This document shows, piece by piece, positions 26,443 to 35,039 of a stretch of DNA of 64,000 nucleotides (position 1 is its first letter; each line of letters opens with the position of its first letter). Location of the stretch: the NCBI RefSeq assembly GCF_017599325.1, contig NZ_JAGFVM010000031.1, positions 1 through 64,000 of the forward strand, given 5' to 3'. Under the pieces are notes generated by a model. The model did not search any database and was not told where the DNA came from. It was given only the letters and a program-made list of their open reading frames with translations. Position numbers and translations under genes: made by a program. The stretch comes from Marinilactibacillus kalidii. Its GTDB lineage: Bacteria; Bacillota; Bacilli; Lactobacillales; Carnobacteriaceae_A.

Positions 26443-26907
26443 ATGAAAAAGTCTGAAAGACAGATGATGATCAAGCAAATGGTTCTAAATGAAGAAATCG
26501 GTACACAAGATGAGCTCCTGATCAAATTAAAAGAAAAAGGCTTAGAAGCGACTCAAGCGACGATTTCTAGAGATATCAAAGAATTAAATTTAGTGAAAAC
26601 CCCAAGCTCTAGAGGCGGCACCAAATACACTATCTATCAAAACAATCAATTGACGATGGAAGATAAGCTATCATCGACGCTAAAAGAAGTGGTCGAATCG
26701 ATCACGAGAGTACAGTTTATGAACGTTGTGAAGACTATACCCGGGAATGCGCATGTAGTCGGTGCCTTAATGGATGATATTAGCTTTTCGGAAGTCGTTG
26801 GAACGGTTGCTGGAAATGATACGATTATGATTATTTCAAAAGACGAAGACACTTCAATCAATATGTATAATTATTTAGCTAAACGTGCAAATCTTAATAA
26901 AGAATAA
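26443..26907 (+). CDS. argR: arginine repressor ArgR
   Basis: ATG 26443 follows GTAGGAG; the earlier in-frame ATG at 26401 has no site. The 154-aa protein has the N-terminal winged helix (TQATISRDIKELNLVK) and the C-terminal hexamerisation/arginine-binding domain (VVKTIPGNAHVVGALMD and GTVAGNDTIMII). In lactic acid bacteria such regulators repress arginine synthesis or activate the deiminase pathway; whether this one controls arcA at 18552 cannot be told from sequence. It ends at a terminator shared with convergent zwf. Confidence 0.93.
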   Translation: MKKSERQMMIKQMVLNEEIGTQDELLIKLKEKGLEATQATISRDIKELNLVKTPSSRGGTKYTIYQNNQLTMEDKLSSTLKEVVESITRVQFMNVVKTIPGNAHVVGALMDDISFSEVVGTVAGNDTIMIISKDEDTSINMYNYLAKRANLNKE

Positions 26908-26908
26908 A

Positions 26909-26965
26909 TTAAAAAAACCACCGAAAATCAAGAGCCATTATGCTCTCGATCGTCAGCGGTTTTTA
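26909..26965. terminator. bidirectional terminator argR/zwf
   Basis: AAAAAAACCACCG-type left arm and CAGCGGTTTTT right arm with an inner GAGC/GCTC stem. Imperfect but flanked by A and T runs. Confidence 0.65.
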
Positions 26966-26972
26966 AATATGA

Positions 26973-28436
26973 CTATTTTGGATTCCATACCCATTCATGG
27001 CCATCTTTAGCTAATAACTCATTCGCTTCTTCTGGTCCTACTGTGCCCGCTTCGTATTGCGCCAATTTCTCGTTAGATTGATCCCAAGCTTGTCGAATGG
27101 CATCAACGTATTTCCAAGAATTGGAAACTTCTTCCCAATGTGCGAAATGTGTTCTGTCACCATTCAAACAATCTAATAGTAATTTTTCATATGCTTCTGG
27201 GCTTTCTTGAATCGTTCCTTCTGATCTTAAATGATCAAGTTTCATGATTGTTGTATCCATGCTCATACCAATTTTCTTTTCATTCAATGTCATTGAAAAT
27301 CCTTCACTAGGTCCAAGGTAGAGTGTAATAATATTTTCTGCAGTTTCTTCAGTATCGTAGAGAGGTGACGCTGACTTTTTAAAAACGATACTAATTTGTG
27401 CTTCTTTTTTTGCCATACGCTTACCAGTTCTGACGTAAATAGGCACACCAGACCATCGATCGTTCTCTAATTCTATTTTTCCAGCAATATATGTTTCAGT
27501 ACTAGAATCTTTATCGACATTTTCTTCTTCTAAATAACCATTTAAAGATTTTTTATTTGAATGAGCATATTGCGCGCGAACGAAATTTGCTTTTACATCT
27601 TCTGCTGATAATTGTTTTAAAGAAGTGAGCACATTCATTTTCTTCTCTTTCACTTCTTGAGAATTAAATGAAGCGGGTGCTTCCATTGTTAATAAGCTAA
27701 AGATTTGCATAATATGGTTTTGAACCATATCTCTAAGGGCACCACTCGTATCATAATACCCCGCACGTTCTTCAACCCCTAATTCTTCACTAAGTGTGAT
27801 TTGGATATTCGAGATAAATTGTTTGTTCCAGACCTGTTCAATAAGTGGGTTAGAAAATCTAAATGCCAGGATATTCTGAACCATTTCTTTCCCAAGGTAA
27901 TGATCGATACGATATAATTCTTCAGATTCAAATGCTTCAAGAATTTCGTCGTTCAATGCTTTAGAACTTTCATAATCCGTTCCGAATGGTTTCTCGATGA
28001 TGACTCTATTAAAACCTTGATCATTGACAAGATTTTGACTTTTTAAGTGACTGGTAATCGTTCCAAAAAAGTTAGGGGACATTGACAAGTAGAAGATACG
28101 ATTGCCACCGATATCATATTTTTTATCTAAATCATCTGAAAGATCTCTGAGTGTATTATAATGCTCAGTATCTTTTACATTATGAGATTGATAGTAAAAG
28201 TGACGAGAAAATGCCTCGACTTGTTCTTCAGAGCCACCCAGTTTCTTAACCGAGTCTCTAACGATTTCTTGATAATGTTCATCTGACCATTCACGTCTTG
28301 CTGTACCAATAACTGCGAACTGTTCTTCTAAAAAGCCTTTGATATATAAGCGATATAGCGAAGGATATAATTTACGCTGGGCTAAATCCCCAGTACCTCC
28401 GAAAATAATGAAGAGTGCTTTATTCGACTGAGACAT
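26973..28436 (-). CDS. zwf: glucose-6-phosphate 1-dehydrogenase
   Basis: A 487-aa enzyme for the first oxidative pentose-phosphate step (glucose 6-phosphate plus NADP to 6-phosphogluconolactone). The N-terminal coenzyme-binding loop is GGTGDLAQRKLYPSL, the substrate/catalytic motif RIDHYLGKEMVQN. The length is standard. GAGGGAAAG precedes the ATG on the minus strand. It is a single gene: the convergent argR terminator lies downstream, and a 315-base non-coding gap separates it from divergent cshB. Confidence 0.96.
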   Translation of the reverse strand: MSQSNKALFIIFGGTGDLAQRKLYPSLYRLYIKGFLEEQFAVIGTARREWSDEHYQEIVRDSVKKLGGSEEQVEAFSRHFYYQSHNVKDTEHYNTLRDLSDDLDKKYDIGGNRIFYLSMSPNFFGTITSHLKSQNLVNDQGFNRVIIEKPFGTDYESSKALNDEILEAFESEELYRIDHYLGKEMVQNILAFRFSNPLIEQVWNKQFISNIQITLSEELGVEERAGYYDTSGALRDMVQNHIMQIFSLLTMEAPASFNSQEVKEKKMNVLTSLKQLSAEDVKANFVRAQYAHSNKKSLNGYLEEENVDKDSSTETYIAGKIELENDRWSGVPIYVRTGKRMAKKEAQISIVFKKSASPLYDTEETAENIITLYLGPSEGFSMTLNEKKIGMSMDTTIMKLDHLRSEGTIQESPEAYEKLLLDCLNGDRTHFAHWEEVSNSWKYVDAIRQAWDQSNEKLAQYEAGTVGPEEANELLAKDGHEWVWNPK

Positions 28437-28751
28437 ACTTTCCCTCTTTTCTATTTATACAAGTACGTATAAAGGTTACTGTATACTATTTTACTTTTTG
28501 TTCCTAATTCAAGCAACTATATTGTTGGAAATACAATAAAATTGTTTTTAAATCGCACTATAAATGGAATAGTTTTTGATTCAAGTTCATTTGATTTACA
28601 TAAAAATGATTTAGTAGATTTTAATAAATCATTTCAATTTCATCAGAAATGTGCCAATATTAAGGATATTTAATGAGAATGATAGCATAAATCTAGATTG
28701 AACTACTGTGGTTTGGTACAATATCCTAGAATTAAAGAAAGAGGCGAGAAA
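28437..28751. other. divergent intergenic region zwf-cshB
   Basis: AT-rich, 315 bases. It contains a perfect inverted repeat AAATGATTTA (28604-28613)/TAAATCATTT (28625-28634) and a TGAGAATGAT motif (28674-28683) that reappears inverted upstream of sodA. Nothing that looks like a gene. Confidence 0.5.
28674..28683 (+). promoter_or_regulatory. TGAGAATGAT motif upstream of cshB
   Basis: The ten bases TGAGAATGAT, followed by AGCAT, resemble half of a Fur-family metal-regulator box. The exact decamer recurs, inverted, at 31022-31031 upstream of sodA. Confidence 0.3.
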
Positions 28752-30083
28752 ATGACACACCCATTTGAACAATACAATATAAAAAATTTCTTGATTGAAG
28801 CAATTAAAGAAATTGGATTTGATGAACCAACTGAAATACAGAAAAAAGTCATTCCTGAAGTAAAAAAAGGAAGAGACATTATCGGTCAATCACAAACAGG
28901 GTCTGGTAAAACACATGCATTCCTGTTGCCTTTATTTAATAAAATCAAACCAGAATTAGAGCAAGTTCAAGTTGTTATTACAGCTCCGAGTCGTGAATTA
29001 TCTGATCAGCTTTTTCAAGCGGCCAGCCAATTAGCATCGTTTTCGGAAGAAGAAATTATCGTCCAACAATTTATCGGTGGAACGGATAAGCAAAGACAAG
29101 TCGATAAACTTGCACAAAAACAACCGCATGTCGCTATTGGAACGCCAGGACGTATGTTTGATTTAATCAGCCAAAATGCGTTACTGACACATACTGCTCA
29201 TTATATGGTTGTCGATGAAGCTGATATGACATTAGACATGGGGTTTTTAGAGCAAGTTGACCAAATCGCTGCTCGTTTACCTGAGAAAGGGCAAATGCTT
29301 GTTTTCTCTGCAACGATTCCTCAGTCATTACAGCCTTTCTTGAAAAAATACATGAAGAGCCCAATCGAGATCAAAATTGAGAATCAACAAATCATTTCTG
29401 ACACAGTTGAGAACTGGTTGATTTCTACTAAAGGCAAAAGACGAATCAATGTTATTCATGAATTGTTGACGCTCGGTCAACCTTACTTGGCACTTGTATT
29501 TGCGAATACGAAAGATAAGGTCGATGAGATCGCAAAAGGTCTTAGAGATAAAGGATTGGATGTCGCAGTTGTTCACGGTGGCATTTCATCTCGAGAACGT
29601 AGAAGAGTCATGAGACAGATCCAAAATCTTGATTATCAATATGTCGTAGCCTCTGATTTAGCTGCTAGAGGTATTGATATCAAAGGCGTCTCTCACGTGA
29701 TTAATGCTGAAATTCCACATGAATTAGACTTTTTCGTTCACCGAGTGGGCAGAACAGGCCGTAATGGTATGGACGGTATCGCTGTGACGCTATACTCACC
29801 TGGAGAAGAAAAAGAGATTGAAACGTTGGAAAGCATGGGAATTACATTCCAGCCCAAAGAAATTAAAAATGATGAAGTGATCGATACGCATGATCGTAAT
29901 CGTAGGGAACAAAGAAAAGACCAGAATAATAAAGAATCATTCGATTCTGAAATCCATGGTATGCGCAAAAAAGCTAAAAAGAATGTTAAACCTGGATATA
30001 AAAGAAAAATTGAACGTAAAAAAGAAGAAAAAAGAAAAAAAGCAAGAAAACTTACTCAAAATAACCGTAAGAGTCGTAAGTAG
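28752..30083 (+). CDS. cshB: DEAD-box RNA helicase CshB
   Basis: The start at ATG 28752 (weak AGAGGCGAG) gives 443 residues beginning with the Q-motif region HPFEQYNIKNFLIEAI. Motif I is QTGSGKT, Ia APSRELSDQ, motif II reads DEAD in VVDEADMTLDMG, III is SAT, and motif VI HRVGRTGRNG. The lysine/arginine-rich tail (RKKAKKNVKPGYKRK onward) is the RNA-binding extension typical of CshB, which helps with RNA folding and ribosome assembly, especially in the cold. It opens the cshB-yqgB-sodA-pbpA series conserved with B. subtilis. Confidence 0.9.
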   Translation: MTHPFEQYNIKNFLIEAIKEIGFDEPTEIQKKVIPEVKKGRDIIGQSQTGSGKTHAFLLPLFNKIKPELEQVQVVITAPSRELSDQLFQAASQLASFSEEEIIVQQFIGGTDKQRQVDKLAQKQPHVAIGTPGRMFDLISQNALLTHTAHYMVVDEADMTLDMGFLEQVDQIAARLPEKGQMLVFSATIPQSLQPFLKKYMKSPIEIKIENQQIISDTVENWLISTKGKRRINVIHELLTLGQPYLALVFANTKDKVDEIAKGLRDKGLDVAVVHGGISSRERRRVMRQIQNLDYQYVVASDLAARGIDIKGVSHVINAEIPHELDFFVHRVGRTGRNGMDGIAVTLYSPGEEKEIETLESMGITFQPKEIKNDEVIDTHDRNRREQRKDQNNKESFDSEIHGMRKKAKKNVKPGYKRKIERKKEEKRKKARKLTQNNRKSRK

Positions 30084-30084
30084 C

Positions 30085-30120
30085 AAAAACCACCGAGCCT
30101 ATGAGCTTGGTGGTTTTTTT
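30085..30120 (+). terminator. terminator after cshB
   Basis: CCACCGAGC pairs with GCTTGGTGG (one G-U) with flanking A and T runs; also usable by the convergent yqgB. Confidence 0.85.
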
Positions 30121-30122
30121 TC

Positions 30123-30914
30123 TTATTTTTCTTTTACAGTAGGTGCCATTTTTTTCATATCTTTAATTGCGAGATAGAATAGATAGAGAGATAATCCGAT
30201 TTTTAATTCGAAAGTATAGGCTGATAAAATACCGAAAAATGTAGCGAACTCAATTGCGATAGTAGGTAAAATAGAAGCTAATACTGCAATTCTAAGATTT
30301 TCTTTAAATCTTAGTTGAGATCTTAAAATTTTAGAAAGTAAATTAGCAAACAATAGGATAAAAATCAATTCAAATAGTGTAATTAGTCCGATACCCAAAT
30401 ACGTAAAAATAAAAGTAAATACATAAGTCAGAATGGAAAATGAGCCAAAACTATTTAAGAGTGTTCTGAGAGACTCTCCAGTAAAAGTACCTAGTTGATC
30501 GTAGGGTGTTTCAACACCGTAACCTTGAAAACTTATATAGAAGTCGTTTTGCAGTAAACCAATTCCCACAGGAACCGTTAGACGCGTTAAATTTTTATCA
30601 ATCTCTTCAGTTGTAAATTGATTGTCTGGTGCGAAGAACAACAAGAAAGAATCAGTTTGATGGATATAAGATTCTTCATCAGGAGCACTGAGCATACCGT
30701 CTACTATTTCAAAATCCGGAATTTTTTCTGCTAATTCCTGTCCGTCTGTCTGTATGGAGGAAATAATAGGGACAACACGCAGAATACTAATAGCGGTAAT
30801 AAATAATGTAATCACTGCAATAACTAAAGCAACCTGCCTTTTTTTCATTGCTCTTCCTCGATGAATTTTCTTCGGGTTAACAAATGCTTGTTTCAAATAA
30901 TACATGAATAACAT
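30123..30914 (-). CDS. yqgB: DUF1189 membrane protein YqgB
   Basis: A 263-aa protein with an N-terminal membrane helix (about residues 28-48), an extracytoplasmic domain of about 110 residues, then four hydrophobic segments toward the C-terminus. This layout and the motif KQAFVNPKKIHRGR identify DUF1189 (YqgB). Its place next to sodA is the same as in B. subtilis. It may sense or act at the cell envelope, but no function is established. The first ATG abuts AAAGGAAG; the second, at 30905, has better spacing. It is read opposite to cshB and sodA. Confidence 0.78.
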   Translation of the reverse strand: MLFMYYLKQAFVNPKKIHRGRAMKKRQVALVIAVITLFITAISILRVVPIISSIQTDGQELAEKIPDFEIVDGMLSAPDEESYIHQTDSFLLFFAPDNQFTTEEIDKNLTRLTVPVGIGLLQNDFYISFQGYGVETPYDQLGTFTGESLRTLLNSFGSFSILTYVFTFIFTYLGIGLITLFELIFILLFANLLSKILRSQLRFKENLRIAVLASILPTIAIEFATFFGILSAYTFELKIGLSLYLFYLAIKDMKKMAPTVKEK

Positions 30915-31021
30915 TCTTCCTTTATAATGAATTTTACAATTAATCGCAACTCATTTCATTTTACCTTTTAAAGTATGAAAATACAACGCTTGCTTTTTAT
31001 GAGATTTTTAACTTATTTACA

Positions 31022-31031
31022 ATCATTCTCA
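31022..31031 (-). promoter_or_regulatory. inverted TGAGAATGAT motif between yqgB and sodA
   Basis: ATCATTCTCA, the reverse complement of the decamer upstream of cshB. It sits about 130 bases before the sodA ATG and about 108 bases upstream of yqgB; candidate Fur-family operator. Confidence 0.3.
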
Positions 31032-31103
31032 CTGTTCATTTAGATGTGTACAAGAATTGAACACATCTTGTCTCATTTCCTTTAATAAATTTCACTTCAA
31101 TGG

Positions 31104-31109
31104 TAGAAT
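31104..31109 (+). promoter_or_regulatory. possible sodA extended -10
   Basis: TGGTAGAAT, an extended -10 element ending at 31109, 41 bases before the sodA ATG. No convincing -35. Confidence 0.4.
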
Positions 31110-31149
31110 AAAGGAAGTAAATAGAATATCAACAGGAGGAATGTTTAAA

Positions 31150-31758
31150 ATGGCTTATACTTTGCCTGAATTACCGTACGCATATGATGCACTAGCACCA
31201 CATATTGATGAGGATACTATGCACATTCATCACGATAAGCACCATGCGGCTTATGTGACTAAAGTGAATGCTGCTTTAGAAAATCATCCAGAGTTAGCTG
31301 AATTAAGTATCGAAGAACTAATGATGAAGTTAGATTCAGTTCCTCAAGATATTAAATCAGCCGTTCAAAACAATGGTGGTGGACACGCAAACCACTCTCT
31401 ATTCTGGGAAATTTTATCACCAAATGGCGGAGGACAACCTTCTGGAGCTTTAGCTGAAGCGATTGATTCAACATTTGGAAGCTTTGAAGATTTCAAAGAA
31501 AAATTTAGTACAACTGGCGCGACTCGTTTTGGTTCTGGTTGGGCATGGTTAGTCGTTACTGATGGTAAACTTGAAGTAATGGATACTTTAAATCAAGACT
31601 CTCCATTATCTGAAGGTAAAACACCTATCTTAGGGTTAGACGTATGGGAACATGCTTACTACTTGAACTACCAAAATAAACGTCCAGATTATATTTCAGC
31701 TTTCTGGAACGTCGTTAACTGGGAAGAAGTAGCAAAACGTTACGAAGCTGCTAAGTAA
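31150..31758 (+). CDS. sodA: superoxide dismutase (Mn/Fe family)
   Basis: ATG 31150 follows AGGAGG and gives 202 residues; the frame extends upstream without a site. Metal ligands appear in [12 protein letters not shown] (H27), NHSLFWEIL, and [18 protein letters not shown] (Asp and His). The protein converts superoxide to oxygen and peroxide in the cytosol. [11 protein letters not shown] and the glycine pattern around it favour a manganese enzyme, as expected in lactic acid bacteria. It is monocistronic, closed by a terminator, and followed by pbpA as in B. subtilis. Confidence 0.95.
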   Translation: MAYTLPELPYAYDALAPHIDEDTMHIHHDKHHAAYVTKVNAALENHPELAELSIEELMMKLDSVPQDIKSAVQNNGGGHANHSLFWEILSPNGGGQPSGALAEAIDSTFGSFEDFKEKFSTTGATRFGSGWAWLVVTDGKLEVMDTLNQDSPLSEGKTPILGLDVWEHAYYLNYQNKRPDYISAFWNVVNWEEVAKRYEAAK

Positions 31759-31769
31759 ATATGACTTTG

Positions 31770-31802
31770 AAGTGTCGGATAAATTTATCCGGCACTTTTT
31801 CT
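31770..31802 (+). terminator. terminator after sodA
   Basis: AGTGTCGGATAAA/TTTATCCGGCACT long stem (one G-U) followed by TTTTTC. Confidence 0.85.
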
Positions 31803-31968
31803 TTTGATAAGAAATACATAAGAATAACCTCTTTCACAGAATATTACTTTTTATGATATGGAAAAACGATCATCTATTTGGTAAACTAATGGCAGCATCC
31901 TAAACAGTAAGTATCGTATTAAAGTGTACGATTAATAAAAGCTCAACTTTCAACGGAGGTAATTATTT

Positions 31969-34116
31969 TTGAAAAAACCAACAAAAAAAGTAAAAGAAAG
32001 AAAAAAATCGCATATTCCTTTCAGACTAAATTTATTGTTCTTTATCGTATTTATCCTATTTTCTACATTAATTTTAAGATTGGGCTATTTACAAATCGTA
32101 CGAGCTGACGAATATCGAGCTGAAGTTGAACGAACTGAGCGAACTACCCTAACGGGTGGTGTTCCTAGGGGTGAAATATTTGACGCGAACCTCAAGAAAC
32201 TAGTGGGTAACGAAGCACGAAATACCATTACCTACACTAGAGGAAAAAATACATCAAGCACTAAAATGGCCGAATTATCTTTAAAGTTGGCTGACTATAT
32301 AGATATGCCGAGTGTTTCACCATTCGACAGCGATAATAATCGCGATATTACGATCAGAGATATGAAAGATTATTATATTTCTATGCATTTAAAAGAACTT
32401 AATGATTCTTTAACAGCTGAAGAAAAGAAAGTGAAGGACGCTGACTCTTATCAAGTTCTGCTAGATAAGGTTTCTGAAGAAGATATTTCGACTTTTAGCG
32501 AAAAAGAGAAAACAGCTACTGCCATCTTCAAAAAAATGAATGCTTCTTATGCACTTAGTACAGTAAATATAAAAAATGAAGATGTCACCCAAGAAGAGAT
32601 TGCCAGGGTAAGTGAGAACCTGTTAGAACTTCCCGGTATTGGTACAGGAACGGACTGGGTTCGTGTGTATCCCGAAGAAAATATGTTGAGAAGTATATTG
32701 GGTGCCGTGACTACCGAAGCTCAGGGTATTCCTAGTGATAAGGTCAGTAAGTACCTTGCTATGGGTTACTCTAGAAATGATCGAGTGGGACGAACTTATT
32801 TAGAAGAGCAGTATGAAACGGTTCTAAGAGGGACTAAATCAAGTATTGAAACGGAAACTGATAGTCAAGGAGAGATTATCAACCAAATCGAGAAGTATTC
32901 TGGAAGTAAAGGATCAAATCTCATACTGACTTCGGACATTGATTATCAGAGAACAGTAGAAAATATTGCTAAAGATTCACTGGCTAAACGTCAAGGTCGG
33001 AACAAAGAGATATACATTGCAGCTATGAATCCTAAAACCGGTGATATTTTAGCAATGACTGGGCAAAGGATAAATGATAAGGGAGAAGTTGTGGATGACG
33101 CTTTAGGGGTCGTTTCAAATGCATATATTCCTGGTTCATCTATAAAAGGTGCTACTATATTGTCAGCTTATATGGACGGAGTACTAGATTCTTCGAATAA
33201 TTATATAGTGGATACACCATTGAAATTTAGAGGTTCTGAACCTATTCGATCAATTTTCAATCAAAATGGTTCTGTCGGCTTAGATGATATTACTGCATTA
33301 GAAAGATCGTCAAATGTTTATATGGCAAAATTGGCTATGAGAATGGGTGGGCAATTTGATACAGATCAGAAAACATTATCTTTTGATGGAGACGATATCT
33401 TAAAAAAACAAAGAGAATACTATGCTCAGTTTGGATTAGGTGTGCAAACGGGTATTGATCTTCCATTTGAAGGAACAGGCTATAAAGGAGTCAAACCGGA
33501 AGCTGTTAATGGTTTATTTAATGCTTTCGGACAATATGACACATATACAACATTGCAACTTCTACAGTACGTTTCAACCATAGCCAATGATGGTGTACGC
33601 GTAGCACCAAAACTCGTATCTGAAATTAGAGATACTGACCCTGAGACTGGTGGGGTAGGTGCATTGAAGACGGAAGTAGAAACTAAGGTATTAAATACGA
33701 TTCCAGTCTCAGAAGATGCTATGAACCGTGTACATCAAGGTTTCTACCGAGTTGTAAATGGAACTCAAGGTACTGCGCGTTCATATTTTCAAGGAACCCC
33801 TTACGTTTCAGCAGGAAAGACTGGTACTGCGCAATCTGATTGGACTGACCCTGATACTAAAGAATATGAAAAAACTGTCAACCTGACATATGTTGGTTAT
33901 GCTCCATATGATGATCCTGAAATTGCTGTAGCCGTAGTCGTTCCATTTCTACCTCTTAGTTCTTCTCAAAGAACAAACCACGAAAACACTGTAGCTGCAA
34001 GAAGAGTAATGGATGCCTATTTTAAAGTGGGAGAATTTGAGAATACTGATTCGGATAATGGTGAAACGGTAGAAGATGTTCAGTCTTCTGCTATGGAAGA
34101 TCAAGGTGAAGAATAA
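31969..34116 (+). CDS. pbpA: class B penicillin-binding protein, PBP2/PbpA type
   Basis: A 715-aa transpeptidase for peptidoglycan cross-linking during elongation. A cytoplasmic basic tail and one membrane helix (about 20-45) are followed by the PBP dimerisation domain with GGVPRGEIFDAN, then the transpeptidase domain. Active-site motifs are SSIK (S390 nucleophile, K393), SSN (447-449) and KTGT (617-620). The acidic C-terminus is typical. It starts at TTG 31969 after ACGGAGG. Position after sodA matches B. subtilis pbpA, without the pst operon that follows it there. Confidence 0.92.
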   Translation: MKKPTKKVKERKKSHIPFRLNLLFFIVFILFSTLILRLGYLQIVRADEYRAEVERTERTTLTGGVPRGEIFDANLKKLVGNEARNTITYTRGKNTSSTKMAELSLKLADYIDMPSVSPFDSDNNRDITIRDMKDYYISMHLKELNDSLTAEEKKVKDADSYQVLLDKVSEEDISTFSEKEKTATAIFKKMNASYALSTVNIKNEDVTQEEIARVSENLLELPGIGTGTDWVRVYPEENMLRSILGAVTTEAQGIPSDKVSKYLAMGYSRNDRVGRTYLEEQYETVLRGTKSSIETETDSQGEIINQIEKYSGSKGSNLILTSDIDYQRTVENIAKDSLAKRQGRNKEIYIAAMNPKTGDILAMTGQRINDKGEVVDDALGVVSNAYIPGSSIKGATILSAYMDGVLDSSNNYIVDTPLKFRGSEPIRSIFNQNGSVGLDDITALERSSNVYMAKLAMRMGGQFDTDQKTLSFDGDDILKKQREYYAQFGLGVQTGIDLPFEGTGYKGVKPEAVNGLFNAFGQYDTYTTLQLLQYVSTIANDGVRVAPKLVSEIRDTDPETGGVGALKTEVETKVLNTIPVSEDAMNRVHQGFYRVVNGTQGTARSYFQGTPYVSAGKTGTAQSDWTDPDTKEYEKTVNLTYVGYAPYDDPEIAVAVVVPFLPLSSSQRTNHENTVAARRVMDAYFKVGEFENTDSDNGETVEDVQSSAMEDQGEE

Positions 34117-34140
34117 TAATATCAAAATGATAGTAAAAAG

Positions 34141-34182
34141 CCCCTCCGGTACCTTTATAAAGATACCGGAGGGGTTTTTTTT
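34141..34182 (+). terminator. terminator after pbpA
   Basis: CCCCTCCGGTA/TACCGGAGGGG perfect 11-bp stem and eight T. Confidence 0.92.
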
Positions 34183-34203
34183 AGTTGCGATAAATAACAT
34201 ACA

Positions 34204-34234
34204 AAAAGCCAGAAGATCAACTTCTGGCTTTTAA
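34204..34234 (-). terminator. terminator after rpmG
   Basis: AAGCCAGAAG/CTTCTGGCTT stem with flanking A/T runs, just downstream of rpmG on the minus strand. Confidence 0.75.
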
Positions 34235-34241
34235 AACGTGA

Positions 34242-34391
34242 TTATTTAGTTTCACGGTGCAATGTTACTTTTTGCTCTCTCGGGCAATATTTTTTAACTT
34301 CTAAACGTTCCGCATTGTTACGTTTGTTCTTAGAAGTTAGATAGTTGCGTTCTTTGCAATCTGTACATTCTAAAGTTACGTTAACTCGCAT
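34242..34391 (-). CDS. rpmG: 50S ribosomal protein L33, three-cysteine variant
   Basis: A 49-aa protein read from the minus strand with GGGAGGG before the ATG. The sequence opens [20 protein letters not shown] and ends TLHRETK, unmistakable L33. The zinc ribbon has C9, C12 and C36, but the fourth ligand position is E39 (YCPRE instead of CPxC), so zinc binding is doubtful. Three L33 copies are common in Firmicutes; this is the copy in the pbpA-gluP neighbourhood, like B. subtilis rpmGA. It is flanked by its own terminator. Confidence 0.93.
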   Translation of the reverse strand: MRVNVTLECTDCKERNYLTSKNKRNNAERLEVKKYCPREQKVTLHRETK

Positions 34392-34456
34392 TATGGTCCC
34401 TCCCAATCTTACCTGAATTAAAGACTAACTAAGGTGTCTAGTCTTTCGCCTTGACT

Positions 34457-34489
34457 AGGATACCATGTTTTTGAAAAAAATGCTATCCT
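34457..34489 (-). repeat. 10-bp inverted repeat in rpmG upstream region
   Basis: AGGATACCAT (34457-34466) and ATGCTATCCT (34480-34489) are inverted with one mismatch, 13 bases apart, 66 bases upstream of rpmG. It overlaps a likely -10 on the minus strand and could be an operator. Confidence 0.35.
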
Positions 34490-34611
34490 TTTTAGAATTC
34501 AAAACGTATTTTATACTATAAATGTTACGTTTCAAAATAATCTTACTTTTCAATCATATTACATTCTGACGGAATAGGCAACGAGTTCTTCCTGTTTATT
34601 TAGGATTATGG

Positions 34612-34617
34612 TAGAAT
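34612..34617 (+). promoter_or_regulatory. possible extended -10 upstream of HTH membrane gene
   Basis: TGGTAGAAT (-10 at 34612-34617) 36 bases before ATG 34653; -35 poor (TTCCTG, 17-base spacing). Confidence 0.4.
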
Positions 34618-34652
34618 TTATAAGGCAAGAAATCTATAGGAGGATCAAAATC

Positions 34653-35009
34653 ATGGAATTATGGATTATTATCGGCATACTATTTGGAGTATCGGCAATC
34701 TTAATGGTTGTTTCATACCTGAAGAAGGAAGAAAGAGACCAAACGTATAAAGAGTTAGAAGATGTATCATTAAATTTAGTACAGATCATATATGGACTGA
34801 ATAAGCGCGTGCAACATTTAGAAGAAGAATTAAAAATGGAAAAACCAGAACAAACTTTTCCTGACCGCGTAACGAATATGACTCAGACTCATATTTTGAC
34901 TTTATTTACACAAGGTGTGTCTGCAAAAGAAATTTCAGAGCACTTACATGTATCTGAAGCATCCGTTCAACATACTATTGATGCTTATATAGCTGATGGT
35001 ATCAACTAA
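34653..35009 (+). CDS. membrane-anchored helix-turn-helix protein, unknown family
   Basis: ATG 34653 follows AGGAGG and gives 118 residues. An N-terminal membrane helix (ELWIIIGILFGVSAILMVV) is followed by a coiled-coil-prone segment (about 35-62) and a C-terminal helix-turn-helix: LFTQGVSAKEISEHLHVSEA then VQHTIDAYIADG, close to a sigma-70 region 4/LuxR type fold. A DNA-binding domain tethered to the membrane hints at a regulator working at the envelope, though the HTH may only pack against protein. I do not recognise an established family. The MltG-like gene starts 30 bases later. Confidence 0.6.
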   Translation: MELWIIIGILFGVSAILMVVSYLKKEERDQTYKELEDVSLNLVQIIYGLNKRVQHLEEELKMEKPEQTFPDRVTNMTQTHILTLFTQGVSAKEISEHLHVSEASVQHTIDAYIADGIN

Positions 35010-35039
35010 ATTTAATTACTTACTGAAAGGAAGAACTCA

